A stretch of DNA of 64,000 bases from Ptychodera flava (GCF_041260155.1 NW_027248369.1:1019560-1083559), one strand, 5' to 3'; positions 12,930 to 26,834 are shown, numbered from the stretch's first letter. Made by a program: numbers and translations. The notes: generated from the sequence alone by a model not told the origin.

Positions 12930-14640
12930 ATTTTATTCAGTGAGCGTCTCTTAAGTTTCACAGAACGTGATTAAAACTTAATTGATGATGAAGTAATGCC
13001 GATTTAATATACAAATATCACCTCATCTGCTTTTCTCTTTACATTACTCACTTATGAGTAATTTGCAATATCGCAACATTCAGCTAAATTGCTCTTAACA
13101 CTTTTGAGAAATTTGAAAAATATAAAAGTCAAATTATCCCAAATTAGTTCAAATCGTGTTCCGACCAAATACTTGTTAAGTTGTTGTCTTGTATACCCAC
13201 TTTGGGCGAATATGAACGCTGAAAATTGCACTAATTTGGAAAATTAACATAGAACCGTGGCGGACGGGCACAGATCAACTGTTTTGGTATAGTGAACGTG
13301 ACCGATCGATATTATTTTATCGGAAATTGATACAATGTTGTGTTGCCCACTTGCATATCTTTCCCAGCTGAGAATAACGTGAAACTTGGCCACAGTGCAC
13401 AAAAATATGCTGAAACATGAAATCATCACCAAAACTGGAAAAAGGTACCGAAGATTCAATTTGAGTACACGAAACCAACATATATGTTGATCTTATGGTA
13501 TATAGTCATTGTATCATATCATGCTACTATGAGACATTATGATTGGACGAGAACTCATTCCTCCGATGCTAAAACACTGTTTTAGCACTGATAACGGTGG
13601 TGAAACGGCCCCTAAACCAGTTTGTTCGAAAGTTGCCCGGTTGTCGATGCATTTGAAAGTACCAATCTAAACCATAGAGCCTCGAGAAAAACCGAAACAG
13701 TCAACGTTATTTTAATGACCGAAGTTCAAATTTTGATACACAGATAAAGTATGGTTCTGTAACTCACCTCTTGGTGAAAATAAGTTGAGAGCGATGATGA
13801 AAGACATCTCTCAAACTGCACATTTGGATGTTATGTAAATAATTGCATTAGGCATCAGTACAGCGGCGCACGGTGCACTTGGGCAGCAGTAGTCAAGAAG
13901 CGAGAATCATCATCGCGCGCATCATTTCAAACTGTGCGCGTCAACTCTTATTTTTCCTGTTTTTCATTTGCCCGTATGGAAAAAAGGGGGAATGTATCAA
14001 ATTCCACCAACATTGAAAAAAAAACAATAAAAAAATCGCGTCGCCGCATCATTTTTGGCACATGTAGATGACCAGAAACATTTTTTTTTGCCCTAACAGT
14101 ATGTCAGATATTATTTTCCAAAGTCTAGGCTGTAACAGACCAGGGTGTTCTAACCATGTATACCAAGAAGTTCAAAATGGCAATGGGCATGACTCCTGGC
14201 AACTGAGACGAAAGATGGCATCAAATGCAATGAGGGGTGTCCGCGGTCAGTTCTCGATGCATCGTGCAACACACTCTGCACAACTGTTCATCACAGTTGC
14301 AGTCATTCCACGTCTGAATTATTTCAAAAGTGCTTGTTTTCTAGTACAATTGATGTTTGAAGTATCCAAAAAAAATTGCTCAAATATTGCTCAAAATAGC
14401 ACTCACCTATTGGCTTGTGATATATGTCGCACATTGTACCAAAATCTCGTGTATACCCTCGTGTGGCGGGGGTTATTGCTTAATATATACATTCATGACG
14501 TGACCTGAAAACATCAGCCCCACAGCAAAATTTGATCGATATTCTTTTGAAAAAAATACACGTTTTGTTCCTTCTCCGAATTGCTACAAATATATAACTA
14601 TAACAATACTAAGCCATACTACTTGTATATTGTGTGTGGC
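12930..14640 (+). repeat. Dispersed repeat, copy 2, split by an insertion
   Basis: 12930-13510 matches 7190-7570, and 14470-14580 matches 7580-7690, in the same order and strand. The roughly 960 bp between them (13510-14470) has no counterpart in copy 1 and is probably inserted sequence of unknown type. Confidence 0.5.
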
Positions 14641-15400
14641 TAAGATACCACCGTCTGCTTTATTACAACAGTAGGAGTACATTGGTCTATTTCATGGAAT
14701 TGTAAGATCTGAAAAACTGACTTTCATATTAACTTCAAAAGTGTCTGATTGGCCATCATTGGCTTTAATGCAATGATGAATAAAGAAGTACACAACTAAA
14801 ACTGAGGTCCTGATTCATCAGGCCAGAATTTGATTAACTCAACTTGACTGAGGTTGATAAATCTAAAGTGTTCACTAATGCATTCAAAAGCGAATCAATT
14901 GTATGAACTTGCCTTGAAATATGCCTACAGCTACATTCTGCTGATATAAAGTAGTGTCGAACATCTGCAAGCACACCTGCCCAATAAATGTTATTTTCAC
15001 TTTGTAACATCCCATAAAGAGTGACTCTCCTCATGCTTGAGACTAATGAACAACGGCCTCCGTGTCTCTCTATACAACACATAGTACATATACTACAAGT
15101 GGCGCTCGGGTGACCCCAATGACCCGAGCACGTTCGATATAGGCCACAAGAACCACTGCGATATCATAGCTATGTAGTGACCTAGTACCTGTGAATTTGC
15201 TCTAGTTTCTGTCCCCTAAAATGCCAAGTCTAATTTTGGTGAATGGTGCAGAAATTGACCCCTTCAGTGAACATACAGAGAACACACTGTAAGTGGTTGT
15301 TGTATGATAATTTGAAGTACTTGAAAATGTTTGATCATATAGACGGTCAGTGGAAATTGTTTGAGGGTATCGAGCGCGGATCTGATAAAAATAAATTCAA
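14641..15400. other. No gene seen; one repeat end at 15110-15180
   Basis: The segment gacccgagcacgttcgatat through cactgcgatatcatagcta resembles the end of the terminal-inverted-repeat element at 26.8-28.1 kb and is probably a solo or truncated copy. The rest is unassigned. Confidence 0.45.
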
Positions 15401-15620
15401 TCACACTTTCTCCACTCCAGCTCCACCCCCGTTATTTGCGAATGGCAGCCTAGGCCTGTCATTGTCGGATTGCTTAGGATTCCTGGGGGGATTTGTCTCC
15501 ATTGTACTAGTCTCGGTCAAACCGAGACTACGACTCCACATAAGAGGGGACATGGTGCTTCGCTACCTTTCGGACTAGAGAAACTTCAAAATGAATAAAT
15601 ATGATGTCGAACAACGAGTT
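15400..15620 (+). repeat. Dispersed repeat shared with 50.49-50.70 kb
   Basis: Both places contain tttgcgaatg(g)cagcctaggcc, a tcggatt block, cctgg.gggatttgtctc, cataagagggg and acctttcggact. The similarity is strong but the sequence beyond it differs on both sides, so it is a repeat rather than part of the large duplication. Confidence 0.65.
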
Positions 15621-15789
15621 TTATAGTTTTATCAATACAGTCACATATATACTGTTTCATGCAGTCACTGATCATGCCCCCCAAAGAATTTTCTCTTTCT
15701 CTTCAGCCATTTTGGTTTGGTGTCAGCCACGGCCGCCGGCCACAAACAGAAAAAAGGCTATTTCAGGGAGTCATGTCTGTAAGAAAATT

Positions 15790-18700
15790 TAATTGACTCG
15801 TCTATTTCTCCTGGTGAATGGTTTTCTCACTTTAAGCAGTTGGGTAATTTTTCTTGTAAAGAAACTGATAACGTTTCTAAACGTATTCTATCTGAATTAA
15901 CGAAAATGGAAGCGGCCAATGGATATGATGTGAATTTTATTCTTAATTCCATATTTACAGAATCAGAAATATTAAAGCTTTAGGTAAATTAAATCGGAGA
16001 AATCCCCAGATGTCGATTGTATTTTGAATGAAATTCTAAAATATGGTGGTTCTTCCATACTTACTCCATTGTGTTCATTATTCAATGTCATCCTTAGATC
16101 AGGAACATTTCCAAATGCTTGGACAAAAATATATTTGTCCCTGTGTTCAAATCAGGTGATACATGTGATCCGTCAAATTACAGACTCTGAGGGATTTCTA
16201 TAATTAGTTGCCTTACAAATATGTTTACCTCAGAACTCTATGTTGAATAATAGGCTTATGAACGTTCTTAATAGCAATGATATTCTTTCGCCATTTTAGT
16301 CTAGTTTCAGAGCAAAGAGGAGAACTGCAGATAATCTAAGTTTGCGTTCTGCTATCGATCAGCATATCTATGCAAAATTTTATCAGTCAAGCTATAGTCC
16401 CAGTCGTAGGTACCTTTCACTGGAAACAATGCTTGATATACTTTCATTATATTTACATATATTTACGTAATATGGAACGAGATGCTAATTGCATACGTAG
16501 CGTATATCTTTGTATATGGAACATTCCAATACGTTGATATGCGTAGCGTATATCTATGCAGATCATGAGTATACGTAATGCAGATCTTTGCACAGCAAGT
16601 ATACACTGTAGTTTTGCATGTTATTAGTATACATACGTGTATTCTGACCGTATTTGACACATGTACAGAATCAGTATATGTGTATATATTGTTCTATATC
16701 AAGCATCTTGCCAAGTGTTGATTGTTGTTTTGTAGATTTTCAGAAAGCATTTGACAGGGTTTGGCGTACAGGTTTACTTGGGAAACTACAGAAATATGGC
16801 ATTAATGGTAATTTTTGTAGCTTAATAAAGTCCATGTACGACAACATTAAGTATTGTGTGAAAAGTAACAACTGCTTTACTGAAGAATTTGACTCCAAGT
16901 TAGGAGTTAAGCAAGGGTGTAATTTAAGTCCAACTTTGTTTAATATTTCATACATGATCTTCCCAGTACATTTGGTTTTCAGTGAGGACTGTGCTATCAA
17001 ACTTGGTAAACTCCTTATCAATTGTCTAATGTATGCTGATGATCTTTTATTGATTTCAGAATCTGAAACAGGCTTACAAAGCGGCCTAGCTAAACTTCAT
17101 AGATTTTGTCGTGAATGAAAATTACCTATTAACATAAAGAAAACGAAAGTTGTTGTGTTCGACAAAAGTAATCATCTTGTAAAAGAAGTTACACTCACAT
17201 ACAATGGAGTGACTCTTGACTTAGTGAAAGAGTATTGTTACGTTGGTTTTGTCATTACCCAAAATGGTAAATTTAAAGGTAATTTTCACAATCTTAAATT
17301 GAAGGCAATGAAAGCTCTTTTCAGCCTTCGTAAGGGCCTTTAAACTGTTAACTTTCTGTACTAAGTTGCATTATCACTCTTTGGTAGTTTAACTGTACCT
17401 ATTATAGACATATGGCTTTGAAGTATTGGGACATGAAATCAATGACAAGTGTAACTTTTTCAACGATGTTAGTATATTATCTTATTATATATATTTATCC
17501 TTGGTGTCTATCTATCTATCTATCTATCTAGAAAATTTGTATAGCGCCTAATATCCAAAGTTAAACAATGCTCAGTGGCGCTTAGAGTTACAATGAAAAT
17601 GCTCTCTGGAAGATGTAAGTTTTTAAGCGTCTTTTGAAAATGTTGACATTAGGAGAGGTTTTTATGTCCAGGGGCAAAGAGTTCCAAAGGACAGGAGCTG
17701 CTACAGAGAAGGAGCGGCGACCATAGGTAGTCAGATTCCATCTAGGTGTGTGCAGAAGGCATTTATCAGATGAACGAAGAACACGTGATGAGGCACAAGT
17801 GTTCTTAAATTCCTGAGATATTGTGGAGCTTGTCCATTTAGGGCTTTGTAAATAATCAGCAAAAGTTTGTATACAATGCGATGATGTACTGGAAGCTAGT
17901 GAAGTTGCATAAGTATGGGGGTATGTGGTCAGATTTCCTGGTCTTTGTAACAATTCTAGCTGCTGTGTTTTGGGCACGTTGTAACCGCTGTAATTGTGTA
18001 TCGGGCAAGCCTTTAAACATGCACCGTCTGATGGTGTTGTTGGAGAGCTAGGTAGATATCCAATTCAGTTTATGGTGATAAAGCACATGCTTAAACACTG
18101 GCATAGATTGGTTTTATCAGATGACATCTTACTGAGATCTGCTTATACATCCAGGTTGAATTCAGATTTGTCTAATTATTTACAAGCATATTTAACTCTT
18201 ACAGTGGGAGCGATATATGGTCTTGTGTTTGCAATATCAATTCCACAGTTAATAATGTATATGATAGTTTATGTGAAATGTATGAACAAATATGGCTGAG
18301 AAACATTCATAATAATACAAGGAAGTGTTGAATGCAGAGGAATAAGCTCCGAACTAACATACTTTTTAAGACAAAATTTGAATTTTAAAGTTACCTGATA
18401 GATATAAGATCTTTTACCTATAGGAGGTGGCTGACAAAACTAAGCATTTCGGATCGTAACCTGCAAATAGAACTGGGTAGAAGTTCAATTCAAAAAGTTC
18501 CTGCAAATGAAAGATTCTGCAAATATTATAAGTCTTTAGTTGAGGATGAATTTCACTTTGTAATTGAATGTCCAAAATATAGAACTTATCGAGGTAGTAT
18601 ATTTTCATCCACAGGTTTGTATAATCCTGGCTTTCGTGATTTGAATGACAGAGAAAAGTTCATGTATATGTACTCACAAAGATAAACTACCTCTTGCTAA

Positions 18701-18810
18701 ATTTATTTCTTGTACTTTAGTTCCTCCCCCAGCAGCAGCTTCATCCAGTGTTTGCTGAGTTTTGTAATTTTTGTCTTACCACACTCCTTGAGTGTGTTGT
18801 TTAGCAATAA
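15790..18810 (+). mobile_element. Decayed LINE (reverse transcriptase and C-terminal region)
   Basis: Plus-strand parts in order: an N-terminal RT region in several frames (15800-16330); the RT core at 16720-17115 with VDFQKAFDRVW, GVKQGCNLSPTLFN and the catalytic YADDLLL; a thumb-like piece at 17155-17340; and a C-terminal region at 18400-18690 with KYYKSLVEDEFHFVIECPKY, the Cys/His-type tail common in L1/Nimb-like LINEs of aquatic animals. Two stretches interrupt it: an AT-rich tacgtagcg-type block (16440-16690) and a minus-strand LINE end (17465-17990). Many stops and shifts show it is dead. Confidence 0.8.
17465..17990 (-). mobile_element. 3' end of a CR1/L2-like LINE nested in the older LINE
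   Basis: The minus-strand frame 17977-17588 ends YGRRSFSVAAPVLWNSLP, LDIKTSPNVNIFKRRLKTYIF, the standard C-terminus of CR1/L2/Jockey-type ORF2. It is followed by a short 3' region and a (tatc)n tail at 17508-17530, which marks the 3' end of the insert. The host LINE resumes on the plus strand after about 18000. The piece keeps only about 130 residues, so it is strongly 5'-truncated, as LINE inserts often are. Confidence 0.75.
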
Positions 18811-18997
18811 AATAAATTTTTATGATTTTTTTAAAGTTGTGTAGAATAGAAAGGAAGCCCAGCCGATCAAATACCATTTCATCTTGAAATTGCGACATAT
18901 GCCAGGTCACATCTCTGTTATGTTTTTCTAAAGGAATTCCTTTGTGGAAGATTCAAGAAAACGACAACAGTAGAACAACAAGTTTCTTTCATTTCTG

Positions 18998-19133
18998 CAC
19001 AGTCACTTGTGATCTATTCCGCTCTCGGACTATGCGCCCCATAGACGTGTGTACATATGTTTTTTCTCAGGCATATGTACACACGTCTATTGGGCGCATA
19101 GTCCAAGAGTGGAATAGATCACAGGGGACTGTG
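18998..19133. mobile_element. Hairpin (foldback) element in duplication copy A
   Basis: Arms of about 55 bp (left CACAGTCACTTGTGATC, right ending GATCACAGGGGACTGTG) face each other around a short loop. ATTTCTG flanks both sides (18991-18997 and 19134-19140; 9 bp if CA is counted). Copy B has the uninterrupted site near 51692, so this is a genuine insertion. Confidence 0.85.
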
Positions 19134-20198
19134 ATTTCTGCAAGTGATGGGCGCATTGCCTATGTGGTGAGCATATTTCTGCCGTTGACTGCGCTGTGCT
19201 GAGGGGCAACACACTTTTGTGTACCATACGGGTCGCCTACGTGTCCGTCCTCAGGGGTGGGTGGGTAGGTGTTTTGTTGTATTGCTAATAAAGGTTTATT
19301 CTACCAAACTTCGGTGTTTTGGTCTTGCACTGCCATTGACAATCTTGCGTAAACGTTTTATCAGCATGCTGCATTATTATCTGACCAGTTTGATTGCCTA
19401 ATTCGTCAAAGCAAGCAAGGGTAGTAATTTAGTCTATTATCTGATGAGTTTGAGTGCCTAATTTGACAAAGTATGCAAGGGTAAATTACTAATCTGTGGA
19501 CGCTGTCACAACATTATCACCGGATTAACTTTGACAAAATATTTCTGTGCAACATGCACTAATTGTATCATTATGAGGTAAGTCATGATACAATTCAACA
19601 AGGTGATGTTGGGGACTTTGACTGGAGTCATCTAATTCATATATTTGCAATGACAATGACATTGTAAACAAATATGAAGAACAACAAATCTGTCTGAGCG
19701 TCCTTCACTTTTGTTTACCATCGATGATATAGACTGGGCTCTTTCTGCCCTCTATGACCAAATGTTAATGGGTGATAAAACAGAAGCAGACTTTATTTGT
19801 TAGGCTGCCTAAGGTTGCACAGTGGGTTCAGGTTTTTGTTTTTCTGTCACTCAGTCATAATCCTGCTGTAGATGCTACTCTTTAGAACTTGTACACGAGG
19901 TTCATTGTGACATCTGTTGGCTAGGAGATTCGTAGGAATATTTGGGTTGAGGTGAAGGAGCTGGTCAAACTTGGCAACGGTATTTTCTAATACAGTCTAC
20001 GCACTGAAGAAGCTAGTGGAGCAACTAAAATATAGAAAATATTGGCTAAACAGCTTACAAGTATGATTCATGAACAAAGAGGAGGCCCTACACATTTAAA
20101 CTGTGTAGTGTACTTTTAACACTTTCAAACACCATGCATGGTTTGGGCAACATCCATTGTTATACAATGGTCACAGTGAACCTGTCTACCGGGGACTG

Positions 20199-20274
20199 TA
20201 GCCTAGAATCTTATTCGTCCACTTGCCTCTTGGTAGGAGGTACAGAGCAAGCGGACAAATAGGATTCTAGGCTA
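20199..20274. mobile_element. 76-bp hairpin element, 9-bp target duplication
   Basis: The ends TAGCCTAGAATC and GATTCTAGGCTA are perfect inverses, and the arms continue through ccacttgc/gcaagcgg with few mismatches. CGGGGACTG is repeated directly at 20190-20198 and 20275-20283. Copy B (near 53112) shows the empty site with a single such block. Confidence 0.9.
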
Positions 20275-20471
20275 CGGGGACTGGGGTACAGGTTAAATTA
20301 TATCAATAACACGCAAGTCCAAAGAAATGTCATTTAAATGTGAAAAGTAAAATGTCACAAATTTTATTTAAAATAATGAGAAAGCAATGACCACATATCT
20401 GACAATTTATGTCATTAAAAAATTCTGAAGAATTATCAATTGGATTTGATATTGACTGACTGTGTATTACA

Positions 20472-21150
20472 TAGTGAAATAAGAACACATGAGAGCTTTG
20501 GCAATATCACGATTTATTGCCTGCCCAAGGATGGTGGTCATGATCGAAATACTGATGATGCCCGAGCCGTAATCATCAGTATTTCGATCATGACCACCAG
20601 CCCGAGGGTAGGCAAAAATCGTGATATTGCCCAAGCTCTCATATGTTATTATTTTTATTACACCGAACAAGCAAACATGCAAAGAAACACAAACACAAAG
20701 ACTTCTTCGAGTACAGTTCGCTTTCTGAGTCCGGACCTCAGCGTAAATGTTGTCAGTGCCGAATCTAGGGTTGCCGCTGAAAGTTTTGCCGATTTCCTCG
20801 GTGGCGTATCCAAATTTGTTGCTTGCATAGTCGCTGAACACAGAAATTGCATTCATTGTTGCCATTTTCGTTCGTTTGCTGTTTACTTGCATCAAAGTAT
20901 CGTGTAACTGTGCCGGTGACAGCTCTGCATGACGTTTCGAAGCCATATTTGCCGACTGCAAAAGTACAACAAGCGAACGACAATTTGTTTTGCGCAGAAA
21001 GGATGCGCAGTAAGTAAAATGACGTCATCCATGTAATATCAAATGCAGAGGCATCATCACATTCGCAGAGGGCATCATCACGTTCTTTTACATGTCACGT
21101 GAGTCGTGTTTAACCAATGGCATGCACGCTGAATGAGTGAGGTGTAATAA
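20472..21150 (-). mobile_element. 679-bp insert with hairpin and a protein-like open frame
   Basis: Copy B reads straight through from tgtattaca to caagatgtgc (53292-53313), while copy A has this extra block. Its left third is a palindrome (about 20490-20647, arms near 70 bp). On the minus strand an ATG at 20946 starts MASKRHAELSPAQLH, then TLMQVNSKRTKMATMNAI and FSDYASNKFGY. This resembles, loosely, the N-terminal phrase of Crypton-derived tyrosine-recombinase-like proteins, but the similarity is too short to rely on. It may be the promoter and first exon of some gene or element carried by the insert. Confidence 0.55.
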
Positions 21151-21189
21151 TACAAGATGTGCTATTGAATGCTAACAAATGTAACTTTG

Positions 21190-21430
21190 GTTGAAAATAT
21201 ATCTTACAGTACTTGAAGATTGCTCTCGCAAATGGAAATGAGAAAAATGTTCCAGTACTTCTCAAATGACACAGTGACATTGAGTGAACTCCTAAGAAAA
21301 ATTGTACAACACCATTGGGAATGAAAGGACTAGCTCAGGTCGTAGAATTCTATTCTGTACTGAGGAATACAATGATGTCCCTCCCTGGCATGATTTTTAT
21401 CTACAATCCCCATTGTTGACAACCAATAAT
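21190..21430 (+). pseudogene. Decayed copy of the unrecognised exon at 53.35-53.60 kb
   Basis: The DNA matches 53352-53603 (tgacacagtgacattgagtg and many more shared runs), but small indels break the frame in several places, for example before ggactagctcagg and at ccctggcatgattttt. The intact version in copy B reads as protein. This copy appears no longer to be under selection. Confidence 0.6.
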
Positions 21431-22639
21431 AAATAAGAATACCAGTCTCGACTTCCTTTTTCTGTTTAAACACATGGCTCCTTTCACCCTACTGAAACCA
21501 ATATGGCTTCATTATTGAGGGTGGTATCAAAATTGGTGGTATCAGACTGTACTTGTCGTGTGTGTATGTGTGTTTGTGTGTCTGTCTGTCAGAGTACACC
21601 AATGTCATACAGGAACATATATGGCTTACACTTACACTACAAATTTTACTGAATGATAGATACTTTAATGATTTTTTTTCATTATTTTTGTTTCGGAAAT
21701 TCAAGAACATTTTCTTGCTCTACTCCCGCGAGCATGTAGAGAAACTCAATATTCAGTTTGTCCACTTAACCTGTACATGGTAAACTACATTTTATCATTT
21801 ACAAATGAACTCTAGTCCGGACTCAAATTCCAATGTAAACAATACCAGTACATTTTATATGTAGAGATGCTGTATTTGCAAGCTGGATAGTGGGTGTCTG
21901 CAAACATGCTTTGAGGAGTAAAACGAGAACTTGCAATTGACACAAAGTGAAAAAATCTTCAAAAGTTACAACTGCTGTCCCTAATTGCAGTCAATGATTG
22001 CCTCCAGGAATTATTTTCCACAGCATGGTACATAAAACATTTCATTTGATGAGAAAAAAATTCTACTCCCAGTAAGGAGTATCTATTGATGTATGTTGGT
22101 GATTCACGGCTTTATTTTTTCCTTCAGTTGCACCACAGATTTAGATATGAGTGTTAGACATCCCTTGAAACTGAAATGGTCAATCTGTGATTTGATCACA
22201 AGGAGCAGTTAGGCTAGGAGACTGCCATCTATAGTTTGATCAAGCATATGGATGGAGGGAGCAATGCACAGCACGTAATCAGACAATGCGAGAGAATCCA
22301 GAGCCTGATTTTCAAGTGAGGGGCTTTTGGCCTGATTGTGTTATCAATTATCTGTTCCCTTCCACTAATTGCAAAACCACTCAACATCCGTAAACAAATT
22401 TCAAAATGCTCCTTGTGGGCAGTCATGTTGCATTTATCAAAGGAACTGCCAAATTCTATATTATTACACATCAACAAAGTTTTTCAAGTTTCATTACCTA
22501 CATATTGCTTCAACTAAACAAGGGTCACAGGATATTTTAGAAATACTGCCAGCTGACTTCGTTTTATAAATTTAGGAAATAATTTCCAAATTGGATGACC
22601 TAATGTACATACAACATATTATACTATATCATCCCTTAA

Positions 22640-22796
22640 AGGTATACTGTCAACCTGTTCAAATTGGCCACTGTTACCACGGACAGACAAAATCTATCAA
22701 ATCACAAAACAGTGCCATCACAGGGCATTTTGAATACCAAGGAACGCCCCTTTGACCATATATGGACATATTTAGATTACAGGTGACTGTATACCC
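22640..22796. mobile_element. piggyBac-like MITE with TTAA sites (copy A)
   Basis: AGGTATACTGTCA at the left and its near inverse TGACTGTATACCC at the right are bounded by TTAA at 22636-22639 and 22797-22800. The orthologous element is at 54790-54920. Being present in both copies, it inserted before the duplication. Confidence 0.7.
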
Positions 22797-24867
22797 TTAA
22801 CATACTGAAAAGCTCGTGTGTGTGCCCTGGATATTTCAGTGTAAGAGAGAGTAGAGGGCTTTTGCTTATATTAAGATATCCAACATATAACAACAATCCT
22901 GACAGCTAACAAGTCAAAGATTATTAATGACAGTGGCACTGAGAAAGCTTGACCGTACAGTACACTTCAATGCTCATTTTGTGAGTTGCTCAGCTAGGAT
23001 TGGAAAACTGGTCACGACACTAATGTTCTTGGATTTATACCAACATGACCACAGCTGTATCCACTGATGTTGAATCGCTATATACAATAGAGGTGTTCAC
23101 AAATAATGTTGATGTTAGAGCTCTACTGATGTGGGAAAATAAACAATTTATCCGTAAACATAGATCACATTTTTGGAAAAAAACGCATGCAAGAACACTG
23201 AAAACAACTGCATTGGCCTACTGTCGCCGCTTCAGTAAACACTGGAAAAGACATATGGCTCAGGACTACAGGCTCACACAACAGCCACACATGCGACACT
23301 GACAACATATTTTTAGGATATCCAGAAGCAGAGTTCGATGTTGCAATCCTGCAGCTTTATTATTATTACAAAACCTGCCACTGTGAACGGTGCTTTTAAC
23401 AGGTAAGTATAATGAGTGCTCTGAAGCCATGTACCTTCATGGATCAGCGAGTTACTTCAGGTGACTGAAATATACACATATAACAGGATTGTAAGATGTA
23501 TCTCGGTAAGTACAGCTCTTAGGGCACTACAGGGTAACCCCAGGGGTCTCCCGGGTAAGAGCAATCTGTTTTTATGTTACTAACTATAGGAAGGAATATA
23601 TTTCCACAACAAGATAAACAAATTATACATTTTTATGAAAATTTGTTGCCCCTGTGATTTTCCAAGCTGTGGACAACATTGAACCCTATACATCATGGGT
23701 TTGAATTCCCCTGCAATTTACATCCCATTTGTAGACTATTACAAGTAATGCAGAGTTTAAAAAAAATTGCTTTGGTCAAGCATTATCGTTATCTGTATGT
23801 ACATACTTCTGAAATTTCCCGATCCTTGAAGCCTTCATTAAAAGGTACATGTAGCCTAGTCCTGTCTGTTTGTAACAATTTTGTACATCTTATTGGCGAT
23901 GCCAAAAAAGGACAATATGTGGGCCAAAAAATATTGGCAAAATGTTTGAATTTGAAAAAAAAGAGGAAAGTTTCTGAACACAGCCTTAGGAATCCGACAT
24001 TTGATCACCATATTTTTTGATACGACGGAAGTTGTGTTGTTACAATGATGATACCATTCTGAGTCGTCCACATGTTAGACTACAGTATACTGTGATGTGC
24101 CCTCACTGGGGTTAGAAAGTGTATAGAGGGAAGAAGGTCTGCAAGTAAGACTTAGAAATTCAGTAGGCAATCACAATTCAGTGGACAATCAAAATGCAAA
24201 TTTATCCAAAAACATTACTACTTTTTTATCTGTTTTGTGTGATCTGCACATATTTGCAAAGTCAAATACTGACTGGCAGACAGTATCACTTCCCATCTGC
24301 CAAGTCAGTAAAAAGCGGTATTGAGCCAAAACCAGACTAATCTTCACCCATTTAGCTTTAATAGCTTATAGCAGCTTTAGTCTGTAAAAATCAGGTTTAC
24401 AGTATCTGTGTTTTCAGGGGCATGTGATGTTCAATTTAATGTAAACAAATGCAACATACGGGACCTGTTGTGCTTCACTAGTTTTTAACCAACTTGACTT
24501 GATGGAGAATGTGATTGGCAGGATTAGGGCTAGAAGAGGGTACTAAGGACAATGCTATACCCCTTTTTCCTGCCAGACAGTATCACTTCCCCATCACCCA
24601 AGTCAGTGAAATGCGATATTGAGCCAAACATGACATACTGTTATTTTAACCTACTTGGCTTGGTCTGTTATAGCATCTTTAGTCAAACAAATGAAGTTTA
24701 CAGTCTTTAAGTATTCAACACTTTTAAAATGTACAGTATTGTGTAAAATACAATATGCGGAATATGTTGTGTTTCATGATTTAACCATCACCTGATGGGG
24801 AAATTGGACTTGACAGGAAAAGGATACATGTTTTGCATCACATCACATAGCAAAATGCACGACACCA

Positions 24868-24870
24868 GAC

Positions 24871-24933
<63 letters not shown>
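24868..24933. repeat. (GA)n microsatellite
   Basis: An uninterrupted ga run found in copy A only. Copy B has no such run at the matching place (near 56700). Confidence 0.95.
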
Positions 24934-24938
<5 letters not shown>

Positions 24939-26834
24939 CAGAAAGTCTTATTTGAAAAAGAAATCATTCCATTCTGAACATCAATGTATCAACCAGTTGA
25001 TTCTGCTTTGAAAACACCTGCATTATCCCAACAGATCAAGCAATCTACGTACAAGGGAAAACAAACAAATCTGTGTAACGATTAGTAAACACAGTCAAGG
25101 ATGGCGTATCTCTGGTACTGAAACAATGACCTGTATAATGCAAACTACAGAGAAAAAGGTCTCATGATTCTATCACTGTGATCTGTACAAAGTTGGCTCT
25201 CTTGTAAAAATTCGTGACGCACTGAGACGACATTGCTAGATACTGTTTGACATTAACGATATCTTGAAGAACATAAATTGACGAGAAGAAAAGATTTAAA
25301 ATACTGCGTAAAATAAAATAAGACATAACCAAAGTGTGAATATCTGGTACATTAGCGTGGCAAGCTACAAGTTTGGTCCAGTTTACAGTCCAAATCAATA
25401 TCTATATACAGATAAACTATGACCAGGATTGGCTGTCAGTATTAATGTCCACCTATCAGGATTCATCTTGAAAATATAACAGCCAATCACAATCAGTCTT
25501 TCATATTTTCAAGGGACATCACTCAGCTGGTACTTGTTGAGACTACTGCTTCAATTCCGTGTTGCTGTAGCTGTGCTCGCAAAAGGGCGTTTTCCTGTTT
25601 GTATTCTTCTACTTGCTGTCGGAGCAGTTCCGCGTCCACCGACAACCTCTCCGTTTCTTTCAGACTCTCTGCCATTCTGGCGTTGGCCTTGCGTAATTCG
25701 TGGATGTAGTCGCACGTTTTCGCCAGGATTCCTCCCTTGCTCTGTGAAGATACAGAGGCCTGATAAATATGTGAGTGGTTCTAGCATTGTAAGGATAAAA
25801 TGTCACAAATAAAGGAAGTACATCATCCTCATACACATATAACTGTCAACAAATATTGCATATGTAACTAAGAACTGAAAACATGAATGGTACTTGTAAA
25901 AGAAGGAATAAAATGTAATGCAACATTATCTTCAACCCCTTTCACCACTGTGGTTTGGCCTAAACTTATTGTCATCGATCCTCAGCGTGGACGTAATTAC
26001 AAGGAAGAGGGCCGAGCAGGTTGAAGACTAATTGCTTTTTTATGTATATGTATACTGTATCTAAACTTACAGCAACTGTAATGCAAATGTTTTGAAAAAA
26101 ATATATGACCAAAAGGATGATGTATCACAGTAAGGACATTCATGATATCTCAAACAAAATCTGAAATACATACCAGAAATAAGAGAGACCAACTCACATT
26201 CACATACACGGTACGACTCCTTTTACTAGATCTTTTCTTTTGTGAACTTTTCCCAATAGCCATGCTTGAGTGAAAATCAAATATTTATTTTTGCCCAAAT
26301 AGTTGGCACAGAAGCAACAATTGGGATTTCAAATATTGGTAAATTATTGGTAATATATTTCCCCGATATCAAAAATTTTGCACAGTGACCCTTAATGTTT
26401 TCACATTTTCTTGAGGAAAGCTTTCGCAAAGTTTTGAATCTTTCAAGGCGAGTACTACCTTAACACTGGCTGGGGTTTTATTCTGATGAAGTTAAATCTA
26501 CTAATAATATATGAATCATGTTGTCAAAGAGGATTTCTTAATATACAAAATCTCCCAAAATTCAAACATTTACAATTTTATTGGATGTCATTCTGTGAAT
26601 GAATGTAGCTATTGATGTAATTTTACTAGTACATTTTCCTGTTTGTAACACAGTTACTTGTTCTACTCCAAAACTCATGCCCTAAAGTGTTTGCATTAAT
26701 CTTGTCAATGCCCTCTGTATTGTTCAACCTACTTTGATAAAAGAATTTAAGTCTCAGCTAGCATTCGCTTATAACTGGACATCGCAACGTCACATACACT
26801 ACATAATATTGGTAATGCTGATACCTTCTTGTCT

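Noticed and set aside
19441-19470. ctgatgag hammerhead-ribozyme-like core
   Set aside because: The required GAAA partner and flanking stems are not present at suitable spacing.
23679-24020. 113-codon frame shared with 55785-56000
   Set aside because: The shared start reflects the recent duplication, not coding constraint; the frames soon diverge and no domain or splice structure supports them.
24795-24977. Open frame with a long Arg-Glu repeat
   Set aside because: It is the translation of the (GA)n microsatellite and has no counterpart in duplication copy B.
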